Assembly (NCBI GenBank): GCA_003228115.1
Contig: QEVV01000009.1
Coordinates: forward strand, 29,891 to 93,890
Reading direction: 5' to 3'
DNA length: 64,000 nucleotides
Origin: Chloroflexota bacterium
Lineage (GTDB): Bacteria > Chloroflexota > Dehalococcoidia > Lucifugimonadales > SAR202-VII-2
Shown: piece after piece, positions 9,059 through 16,038 of the stretch
Position numbering within the stretch: the first letter of the stretch is position 1
How the letters are laid out: the number at the start of each line of letters is the position of its first letter
Translations under genes and position numbers: made by a program
Notes under the pieces: generated by a model
What the model saw: the letters and a program-made list of their open reading frames with translations, nothing else
The model's database searches: none
What the model was told of the DNA's origin: nothing

Positions 9059-10516
9059 TTAGTCGTGGCTTTGTCTGCCGGCGATCAATGAAAAGCCGGG
9101 ACGGTTTAGGTCAATGTGGTCCGGCCCGTCCCTGTCCACAAGGCCGCGGACCAGGTCGACTATGGGGTGTGGCCCTACGTGGTAGGGCTTGTGTGGGCCG
9201 ATCTTCAACAGGTCGTCCGTTGCTTCATCTCCCGCTGCGAACCGGAGCAAGATTTCCTCGTCACTCTTGTTCCCGTATTTTTGCCTGATCTCCTGCGCCG
9301 ACGGTTCGGGAGGAGGGTTCGCCGACAACTCCCTGGCCCTCGTCCGGTTGAGCATTTTGTCCCGCACGTTCGGGTCCATGGCATCGGCGGACTCATAGCC
9401 CCACCAGCCGAGGGCGTACTGGAGGTTTTGGTCTGTGACCACCTCGTAGCGGGTGCCGTTGATGACATTGATCGTCGCTTGAGTACCGACGAACTGAGAA
9501 AAGGGCGTCACCATTACTGGGTAGCCCATCTCCGCCCGGACCAACTCGCATTCTGCCAGTACGGCGTCGAGGAGATGGCTACGATTGAGGTTGCCGAGTT
9601 GGAACCGCAGGTTGGAGATCATGCCTCCCGGCACTTGGTGCTGGTACTGGCGCTCGTCGTATTCCAGCGGAGTTCCTATCGTGAACCCTTCACGTTTGCA
9701 GATGGCCGTGAAATGGGGCTCAAGGGGCAGCAACACTTCTTCATCCAACAGGGTGTCGTACCCCAGCGCCCGTGCGTTTTGGGCAATGTGGAAGACCGAT
9801 GGATTCCCGGACCCGTTTGCTAGGGGAGGGCTGGCCACGTGGATATTGGGAATGCCCAGCTTGATGCCCTCAAGCGCCACCAGAGGGCCGAGCCCAGTCG
9901 TGCAATGCGTGTGAAGCTCCAACGTGTAACCAGCCAGGTGCGGCTGGATGGCTGGGACCAAAGTCTTCATGCGCTCCGGGGTCAGCAGGCCACCTGGGTC
10001 TTTCAGACAGATGCGGAAGGGCTTCAGGGCGACTGCCTGCTGTGTCTTGAGGGCGTAATATTCGTCAGTATGGCGCGGTGACACCGAATAGATGAGGTTG
10101 ATGATCACATCCAGCCCTGCGGCTTTCGCCAGCGCCAGCCGCTCGGCCCAGCCCTCCGCCTCGTTTCCAGAGTCGGATAGGCGGAGTTGGTGCACGCCGT
10201 TGCGCGCCAGGGCATTCAGGTGCATCTCGTAGAGGGCCATCGGAGTCAGATCGAAGGCCGCGTACGACCTGCCGCCGACGACGCGGAGCGGGGTCTTCTT
10301 AGCCAGTTTGGCAATTTCCCGAATGCGTTCCCAAGGATCTTCCTGCAGCTCCCGAACGATTTTCTTGCTGGGATTGCCATCGATCTCGATGGACTCGAAG
10401 CCGGCGTTGTCTATGTTCTCGACCATGGGCGTCAGCATGCCGGTACGGCTGTTCTGGGCCCATAGGCTATTGGGGCCGTCTCTTATCGTCGTGTCACTGA
10501 AGCGAATCTCTGGCAT
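9059..10516 (-). CDS. carboxyltransferase-like HMGL/PYC_OADA-family enzyme lacking a biotin domain (copy 1)
   Basis: This 485-residue protein has an HMGL-like TIM barrel and a PYC_OADA C-terminal region, as in pyruvate carboxylase and oxaloacetate decarboxylase alpha. Visible landmarks are SDTTIRD (first metal Asp), CLKDPGGLL (the carbamylated-Lys position), ELHTHC (metal His pair), YQHQVPGGM and FVGTQATINV. The usual RDAHQS loop is altered to RDGPNS, which changes the Gln that normally contacts the keto acid. There is no biotin-attachment MKM motif and no biotin carboxylase nearby. A decarboxylase or transcarboxylase of unknown substrate is possible. It is divergent from the MetE-like gene. 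Confidence 0.75.
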   Translation of the reverse strand: MPEIRFSDTTIRDGPNSLWAQNSRTGMLTPMVENIDNAGFESIEIDGNPSKKIVRELQEDPWERIREIAKLAKKTPLRVVGGRSYAAFDLTPMALYEMHLNALARNGVHQLRLSDSGNEAEGWAERLALAKAAGLDVIINLIYSVSPRHTDEYYALKTQQAVALKPFRICLKDPGGLLTPERMKTLVPAIQPHLAGYTLELHTHCTTGLGPLVALEGIKLGIPNIHVASPPLANGSGNPSVFHIAQNARALGYDTLLDEEVLLPLEPHFTAICKREGFTIGTPLEYDERQYQHQVPGGMISNLRFQLGNLNRSHLLDAVLAECELVRAEMGYPVMVTPFSQFVGTQATINVINGTRYEVVTDQNLQYALGWWGYESADAMDPNVRDKMLNRTRARELSANPPPEPSAQEIRQKYGNKSDEEILLRFAAGDEATDDLLKIGPHKPYHVGPHPIVDLVRGLVDRDGPDHIDLNRPGFSLIAGRQSHD

Positions 10517-10711
10517 GTTGTGTCCCTCTTATTGAAGCTTTTGGGGTGACGCTAGCTATCCATACGGCGCGACCTGCGGGCTCCCGGATGTACGCCGGTC
10601 ATGATAGCAGGTCGGCGACGCTGTTTAGGGGGCGTTAAGCTCGTGATATGCTTGGGGCCGTTTCGGAAGTGTAGGGCCAGTTGCATCCTTGTTCTTCTGG
10701 AGGAATACGAC

Positions 10712-11833
10712 ATGACGCAGCAAGGCAACTCTTTGGATGCCATTCGCACCGACCTTGTGGGCAGCTTCCTGCGCCCTTCGCGGCTCAAGGAGACCCATTT
10801 CCAACGGAGCCAGCAACAGGTAAGTGAAGAAGAGCTCCGGCGGGTCCAGGATCAGGCGATCCGCGACCTTATAGCGAGGGAAGAGGTCGTGGGTTTGCCG
10901 GTCGTTTGTGACGGGGAGTTCCGCAGGGATAGTTTTATGGACAGCTTCACCGCGGCGATCGCTGGTATCAACCTTCGGGGGACCGTGATACCTCCAGCAG
11001 AGGAGGCGGCGACGCCCCATACTCGTGGAGACGACCCGACCTTCAACCGCCGCCAGCTGGCCACTGAACGCCTGCGCCTGGTGCACAATCTAGTGCTGGA
11101 TGAGTTTAAGTTTGCTCAGGCCCTGACAAGCACTCCGGTGAAAGTTACGTTGATAGGGCCGGGCCGGATCATGCAGCTGTACGATCCGGAGAGCGATGTC
11201 TACTCCGGTATGGACGAGTTCTTGGCTGATGTTGTCGCCATTGAGCGGCAGATCATTGGGCAGGTTGTCGAGGCGGGGTGCCGCTATGTGCAAGTCGATG
11301 AGCCTTCGTACACCGCGTACGTAGACAATGCTTGGATCCAGGCAATGAAGGAACGGGGCGAAGACTTGCAAGCTCACCTCGATCAGGCCATTGCTGCCGA
11401 CAACGCTGTGATGAGTGGATTCCCTGGCGTCACCTTTGGTGTCCATGTTTGCCGGGGTAACCGTCAGAGCATGTACCACCGCGAGGGCGCCTACGATGCA
11501 ATCGCCGAACGCCTCTTCGAGGGGCTCGATTGCCAGCGCTTGCTGCTGGAGTACGATACTCCCAGGGCGGGCACCTTCGACCCTCTGAGGTTTGTTCCGG
11601 CCGGGAAGGTGGCGGTTCTTGGCTTGGTCAGCAGCAAGGTTCCGGACTTGGAGGAGGCCGACGCGCTCAAACGGCGGTTGGCGGAGGCTGAAAAGTTCCT
11701 GCCATTGGGGCAGATGGCGCTAAGCCCCCAGTGTGGTTTCGCCTCAGGGATCGCTGGAAACCTGCTCGGCGAGGAGGACCAGTGGAGGAAGCTGGAGTTG
11801 ATTGAGGAGGTCGCAGCTGACGTGTGGAGTTAG
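10712..11833 (+). CDS. MetE C-terminal-domain-like (cobalamin-independent methionine synthase family) protein
   Basis: This 373-residue protein corresponds to the catalytic C-terminal barrel of MetE without the N-terminal barrel. The zinc ligands can be matched: His and Cys in GVHVCRGN, Glu in LLLEYDTPRAG and Cys in SPQCGFAS. VCDGEFRRDSF matches the N-terminal substrate loop. Members transfer methyl groups to thiols, but many MetE-core proteins act on other methyl donors. ATG 10712 is chosen because GGAGG lies 8 bases before it; the longer frame from 10601 has no such site. It leads a probable operon with 11982 and 13563. Confidence 0.8.
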   Translation: MTQQGNSLDAIRTDLVGSFLRPSRLKETHFQRSQQQVSEEELRRVQDQAIRDLIAREEVVGLPVVCDGEFRRDSFMDSFTAAIAGINLRGTVIPPAEEAATPHTRGDDPTFNRRQLATERLRLVHNLVLDEFKFAQALTSTPVKVTLIGPGRIMQLYDPESDVYSGMDEFLADVVAIERQIIGQVVEAGCRYVQVDEPSYTAYVDNAWIQAMKERGEDLQAHLDQAIAADNAVMSGFPGVTFGVHVCRGNRQSMYHREGAYDAIAERLFEGLDCQRLLLEYDTPRAGTFDPLRFVPAGKVAVLGLVSSKVPDLEEADALKRRLAEAEKFLPLGQMALSPQCGFASGIAGNLLGEEDQWRKLELIEEVAADVWS

Positions 11834-11890
11834 CGGCCTGGCATATTTGGGCGTTTGACCTGAAGCCCTTGTCGGGGGTTAAGGCTGAAG

Positions 11891-11935
11891 GTGTGCTGGA
11901 TTGGCTACGCTTCACCGCCGCTGGTTTTCGAAAAA
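11891..11935 (+). pseudogene. short remnant resembling the 5' end of the gene at 13563
   Basis: Translation from 11891 gives IGYASPPLVFE, closely matching IGYTSPPLVSE at the start of the intact racemase-fold gene at 13563, and the nucleotides match over roughly 35 bases. The similarity then stops. This suggests a truncated duplicate, or a recombination scar, lying just before the second carboxyltransferase-like gene. It is too short to encode a functional domain. Confidence 0.45.
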
Positions 11936-11981
11936 GGCCTCCCTGCACAAAGGGATAGCCAGACGTGCAAAGGGGGAATCA

Positions 11982-13460
11982 ATGAGCACCGAGATCAAGT
12001 TCATCGACACGACTATAAGAGATGGGATGGCAAGCCTCTGGGCACAGAGCATGAACACCGGGACGATGCTGGGGGTGCTGCCGGACTTGGACCGGGCTGG
12101 CTTCGAGTCCATGGAGTTCCTGTCTCCGGGTACCCGAACGAAGAAGATGGCCCAGGATCTGGGTGAGGATATGCTCCAGTGGTTGAAGCGAGGGGCCGCC
12201 CTCGCCTCTAAGACTGAGCTACGCCTGCACGGAGGCCTGCAAAGCGGCCACTCCCTAGTCCCCTTCAGCGTTCGGCGTCTGGTGGCGGAGATGGCCGTTT
12301 CCCAAGGGATCACCATCGACCGTTCTTCCAATTCCTGGAACGACTTCGAAGAACACAAGATTAACATCCAGGAGATGCGGAGCCTGGGCCTGAGGCCGGT
12401 TGTCAACGTGATCTACGCCATCTCACCTAAGCACACAATCGATTACTACCGAGAGCGCATTCGTCAGGCGGCAGCTCTCAAGCCCTACCGGCTCTGCTTC
12501 AAAGACGTGGGTGGCCTACTTACACCAGAAACCACCCGTGAGCTGACTCGTATCTTTATGGAGAGCGCCAATGGCATTGAGGTGGAGTTTCACGCCCATT
12601 CCACCAACGGGCTCGCCCCCATCAACGTATTGGAGGCGGTCAAGGGCGGCATCCGGCACATCCATACGGCCATTCCTCCCCTGGCCAACGGAACGTCGCA
12701 GCCCTCTATTCTCAATGTTGCCAGTAATCTCCGTGCCCTTGGCTTCGATCCGGTAGTGGACGAAGCCCCCCTGCAGCCGGCCATGGAGAAGCTCGCGTTT
12801 GTTGCCCACCATGAGCACTTTCCTATCGGCGCACCCCGCCTGTTCGACCAAGCGCTGTACAACCACCAAGTACCCGGCGGAATGATGTCCAATCTGGTCC
12901 ACCAACTGAAACTGGTGGGCATGGAAGACAAGTTCCAGCAAACTCTGGACGAAATCGTGCAGGTGCGCGCCGATTTTGGGTATCCCATTATGGTGACGCC
13001 CCTGGCGCAGTTCGTAGGGAGCCAAGCGGCCATCAACGTTATCGCTGGCGAGCGCTACAAGCAGGTCAGCGACGAGGTCATCCAATACGCTCTGGGGCTC
13101 TGGGGCCGGGAGGCCGTTACGGCCATGGACCAGGAGGTTCGCGCCAAGATATTGGACCGAAAGAGGGCTCGTGAACTGACGATGTCGGAGCCGCCCGATC
13201 CGTCGCTCAAGGAGCTGCGGGCCCAATACGGAGAGAACACCACCGACGAGGAGCTCATTCTGCGCTTCTACGGCGGCGAAAAGGCTCTGGCCGTAATGGG
13301 CAAGTCCAGCAATCCAGAGGACGTCTTCAGCGCTCGACAGCCTATCGTGGCCCTGCTGGAACGGTTCGCCAAGCAACGGCGCTTCAGGCACGTTGCGGTG
13401 CAGAAAGGGGACACGAGCATGACCCTGCGGAGCGCTCCTGAGATAGCCAGCCAGGTCTAA
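11982..13460 (+). CDS. carboxyltransferase-like HMGL/PYC_OADA-family enzyme lacking a biotin domain (copy 2)
   Basis: This 492-residue paralogue of the gene at 9059 keeps the same landmarks: IDTTIRD, SPKHT, CFKDVGGLLTPE with the carbamylated-Lys position, EFHAHS (metal His pair), YNHQVPGGMMSNL and FVGSQAAINVI. The loop after IRD is again non-canonical (GMAS instead of AHQS). There is no biotinyl domain. The start at 11982 has AGGGGG a few bases upstream, and the protein begins at the same point as its paralogue. It lies 148 bp after the MetE-like gene and 102 bp before the racemase-fold gene, on the same strand, and is probably co-transcribed. Substrate unknown. Confidence 0.75.
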   Translation: MSTEIKFIDTTIRDGMASLWAQSMNTGTMLGVLPDLDRAGFESMEFLSPGTRTKKMAQDLGEDMLQWLKRGAALASKTELRLHGGLQSGHSLVPFSVRRLVAEMAVSQGITIDRSSNSWNDFEEHKINIQEMRSLGLRPVVNVIYAISPKHTIDYYRERIRQAAALKPYRLCFKDVGGLLTPETTRELTRIFMESANGIEVEFHAHSTNGLAPINVLEAVKGGIRHIHTAIPPLANGTSQPSILNVASNLRALGFDPVVDEAPLQPAMEKLAFVAHHEHFPIGAPRLFDQALYNHQVPGGMMSNLVHQLKLVGMEDKFQQTLDEIVQVRADFGYPIMVTPLAQFVGSQAAINVIAGERYKQVSDEVIQYALGLWGREAVTAMDQEVRAKILDRKRARELTMSEPPDPSLKELRAQYGENTTDEELILRFYGGEKALAVMGKSSNPEDVFSARQPIVALLERFAKQRRFRHVAVQKGDTSMTLRSAPEIASQV

Positions 13461-13562
13461 AACTTAGCCCGGCCACATTGCTTTGCCGGTTCCAGTAAGT
13501 AAAGAGGCGATTTGTGGAAATGGGAATGATGATAGTGAATAGTTTCCTGAGAAGGACAAGCC

Positions 13563-14279
13563 ATGTATGGAACGCGTGCCCGGATCGGCTACACGTCACC
13601 GCCGCTGGTTTCAGAGATATTTCCCTACGAGTTCTACCGCATCGCTCCTGAGGGAGTAGGGCTGGCGCTGGCCACCCTCGACGTTTGGGAACACACGGCG
13701 GACGAGTTGGACGGCAGCTATCAACGAACGGTAAGGGCCGCCCGCGCCATGGGCGAGGCCCGCATCGACTTGATCGTGCTGGGTGGAGTGCCGGTGCTCT
13801 CTTCTCAGGGCGCCGGAAACATCGGCAGCTTTGCCAAGTCCGTCGAGAATGAGACCGGCATTCCGGTGACCACGGCCCCCGATGCATACAAGCACGCCCT
13901 CGACCAACTGGACAGCAAGCGGATCGTCGTTGTGGAAACGCCCCATATCCCGGAACGCGGCGCTTTGGATCACGCTGGGCGGGAGGTGTTGGGTCGCAAA
14001 GGGTGGGGCAGTGAGCGGATGGTCCTCTCCACGGTTCAGCCTTCAGACCAGGTGGCACAGTTGGGGCGAGAATTGGTGGGGGAGCACCCTGAAGCTGACA
14101 CCTTATGGCTGAACTGGCCTCACCGGGCAACAGTCGACCAAATTGAGGCGCTGGAGCAGGAGTTGGGTATCAATGTCCTGAGCGCCACCCAGGCCATTGT
14201 TTGGCATGCTCTCAGGATGGCTGGGATCAGCGAGCCGATTCCCGGTTTCGGACGGCTGCTCCGAGAGCCCTCCGCCTAG
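13563..14279 (+). CDS. Asp/Glu racemase-fold (maleate isomerase/arylmalonate decarboxylase-like) protein without cysteines
   Basis: This 238-residue protein is recognisable by IGYTSPPLV, the VLGGVPVL turn and the C-terminal DQIEALEQELGINVLSATQA block, which is characteristic of maleate cis-trans isomerase and arylmalonate decarboxylase relatives. Those enzymes use one or two catalytic cysteines. Here the translated protein contains no cysteine at all; the usual C-terminal Cys loop reads NWPHRAT. It may therefore use another mechanism, or bind rather than convert its ligand. It closes the operon begun by the MetE-like gene. ATG 13563 follows GAAGGA. Confidence 0.7.
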   Translation: MYGTRARIGYTSPPLVSEIFPYEFYRIAPEGVGLALATLDVWEHTADELDGSYQRTVRAARAMGEARIDLIVLGGVPVLSSQGAGNIGSFAKSVENETGIPVTTAPDAYKHALDQLDSKRIVVVETPHIPERGALDHAGREVLGRKGWGSERMVLSTVQPSDQVAQLGRELVGEHPEADTLWLNWPHRATVDQIEALEQELGINVLSATQAIVWHALRMAGISEPIPGFGRLLREPSA

Positions 14280-14311
14280 AGGGGCGGGCCGTCCGTGCCT
14301 GGCCCCTTGCG

Positions 14312-14821
14312 CTATGGCTGCGGAATGTTGAAGTTGGCGTGAGAGCTGATCCGCCACATGCCGTCTCTCCATACAAACGTTGACAAGCGGGGGGCTGGGT
14401 CCCCGCTGTAGGTCTGACCGTCGATCACTTCCTGTACGACCAAGCTCCACTGCACCACGAGCGTGTCTCCATCCTGCCACCCCGAAACGTCACTGATCTC
14501 ATAGGGGCCGATGTCGGGGATGTTCTCTACGTAATTGGCCTTGGTGCCGAAGCTCCCATTGGCGCGCTGCAAAACGAATGCGATTGATAGGAACTCTTCC
14601 AGTTCGACAAGTTTCTTGTCGGCCACCAGGCTAACGAATTTATTCGTTAGCTCTGCGCCGGTCTGACTTGAGTCAGCCAGCGTCGGTGCGGAGTCGGTTG
14701 AACTGCATGCTGCGGCGACGGCCATCAGCAGGAACAACGCCACTATTAAGAGGGCACTTCTGAGTCTGGATACGGCAGGAGCCTTGTCGGCAGGGGCGGA
14801 GCGAGTCTTGAACAGTTTCAT
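14312..14821 (-). CDS. putative lipoprotein with SnoaL/NTF2-like fold
   Basis: This 169-residue protein has a basic N-terminus, one hydrophobic segment and a lipobox ending AVAAAC, consistent with lipid attachment on the outer face of the membrane. The mature part has short helices followed by strands ending in VWRDGMWRISSHAN, a pattern seen in SnoaL/DUF4440-like NTF2-fold domains. No catalytic function can be assigned. ATG 14821 is supported by GGAG six bases before it; upstream in-frame codons would put charged residues before the signal peptide. It is convergent with the gene at 13563. Confidence 0.65.
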   Translation of the reverse strand: MKLFKTRSAPADKAPAVSRLRSALLIVALFLLMAVAAACSSTDSAPTLADSSQTGAELTNKFVSLVADKKLVELEEFLSIAFVLQRANGSFGTKANYVENIPDIGPYEISDVSGWQDGDTLVVQWSLVVQEVIDGQTYSGDPAPRLSTFVWRDGMWRISSHANFNIPQP

Positions 14822-15044
14822 GGGTTCTCCAGCCTTAGCGCCTAGCTTAAGCTTGGGATTGGGTGCGGCCCCAGCTGGGAACGCACACACTACCGGTATT
14901 GTGAGAAGTGGTCGATGGTGTTGTCAACGAGCGTCTCTCGCCATTGGATCGGTCCGAGTTCCGCCGCGTTGACGCCGCCCCCGGCCACTCATATACTCCC
15001 GCGAACAAAGCCCCGGCCTATCGGTAGGCGCTTTGGGAGGCCCT

Positions 15045-15758
15045 GTGGACAACGACGCCAGTTCCTACAATAGCCCTGATTTCGTCTTTGCCAAGGGTGT
15101 GCCCGACAACCCTGGTGAGACTATGCCTGCGAGAGTGGGCGCTCCGGCACCCAGCTTTGAGGCCCTCAGCCTAGACGGCGGAACGGTCAGGCTGAGCGAC
15201 CTAAAGGGCCGTTATGTGGTCGTGATGACCGGTGCCGTCACGAGCCCCATGTGCTCGCACGAGGTCCCTGCCCTCAACAAGCTTCAAGATGACTTTGGTG
15301 GCCAGGGCGTTTCCTTCTTTTTGCTCTACACCCGTGAGTCGCACCCAGCCGAGAACTACCCCGCCCATGCTTCGATGGAGCAAAAGATCGCTCATGCCCG
15401 TGACCTCCACCGCTTGGAAGGGGTGCGCGTCCCGGTGTTGGTTGATAGTCTCGACGGGGCCATCCACAGGAGTTACGGGGCCTGGCCCGCAGCCCTCTTC
15501 GTTATCGACAGAAACGGCCGTTTGGTTTATCGAGCGAACATGGCGAATACCTTAGAGTTGCGGCAACTTCTGGAAGACCTCATCGAGGGCGACCGGCAGG
15601 CTGCCCAGGGTGAAGTGCTGCACGGTCAATACTCAGAGCGTCTCGTTCCCCATTTGGCCGACAAAGATACGCACCATCGGGTCTACGAGCGCGCCGGGCC
15701 CAAGGCGTTTGAAGACCATTGGGTTCGGAGTCCACACCAAAGGGGCCTTTGGCCTTAG
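15045..15758 (+). CDS. thioredoxin-fold redoxin, iodothyronine deiodinase-like
   Basis: This 237-residue protein has a thioredoxin fold. It opens with APAPSFEALSLDGGTVRLSDLKG (AhpC/TSA-like), then the reactive loop GAVTSPMCSHEVPAL and LLYTRESHPAENYP, which recalls the YIREAHPSDGW element of deiodinase-like proteins. In deiodinases the Sec or Cys sits in GSCTUPP. Here the aligned position is Ser and a Cys occurs three residues later (SPMC). It is probably a thiol oxidoreductase or peroxidase-like enzyme; dehalogenation is speculative. GTG 15045 is preferred over 15033 because GGGAGG sits four bases before it. Confidence 0.65.
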   Translation: MDNDASSYNSPDFVFAKGVPDNPGETMPARVGAPAPSFEALSLDGGTVRLSDLKGRYVVVMTGAVTSPMCSHEVPALNKLQDDFGGQGVSFFLLYTRESHPAENYPAHASMEQKIAHARDLHRLEGVRVPVLVDSLDGAIHRSYGAWPAALFVIDRNGRLVYRANMANTLELRQLLEDLIEGDRQAAQGEVLHGQYSERLVPHLADKDTHHRVYERAGPKAFEDHWVRSPHQRGLWP

Positions 15759-15821
15759 GGCCTCCACCTTTTTTGGGGGGCACAAACTAGGGCCTAGGGC
15801 AACGCGAGGCTTGTCTTGGCA

Positions 15822-15852
15822 AACAAGGTCCTTCGCTCCGCTCAGGACGACA
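15822..15852 (+). repeat. short dispersed repeat (family C), copy 1
   Basis: The core GGTCCTTCGCTCCGCTCAGG recurs in inverted orientation at 49807-49839, where it differs by one base. The core is itself partly self-complementary. It lies in the gap before the molybdopterin gene. Confidence 0.55.
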
Positions 15853-15859
15853 ATGGCTC

Positions 15860-15934
15860 GGGGTGCAGGGGCGGCGCCCCGCTGGAGGTACAGGGGTATT
15901 CCCTGTACCAAAACGTTCGAGGGTGGAGTGGGAG
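15860..15934 (-). repeat. GC-rich palindromic repeat family A, copy 1 (inverted)
   Basis: Read on the minus strand it has the same order of blocks as the four other copies: CCCAC...CCCTCGAACGTTTT, a hairpin around ACAGGG...CCCTGT, a GCGGGGC hairpin and CCCCTGCACCCC. With the adjoining family C repeat it fills most of the 280-bp gap 15759-16038, in which I see no gene. Confidence 0.7.
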
Positions 15935-16038
15935 GGAGCACGGCGAAGGCCCTGCAAGCCACGGGACTAGGAATTGCCTTCCGCTGCCCGGAGACTCACG
16001 GCTCATTCTGGAATTCTCCAAGAGGGGAGGTCACTCCG

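Noticed and set aside
10517..10711. Possible cobalamin or SAM riboswitch before the MetE-like gene
   Set aside because: I found none of the conserved box sequences of these riboswitches, and no terminator-like hairpin next to the start.
11891..12166. A 91-codon plus-strand ORF as a separate gene
   Set aside because: Only its first dozen codons resemble a protein; the rest runs out of frame through the carboxyltransferase-like gene.
15610..16038. N-terminal extension of the molybdopterin subunit from an upstream start
   Set aside because: The extra 143 codons pass through repeat families C and A and the end of the redoxin gene; a strong ribosome site precedes ATG 16039, which also begins at the family's normal N-terminus.
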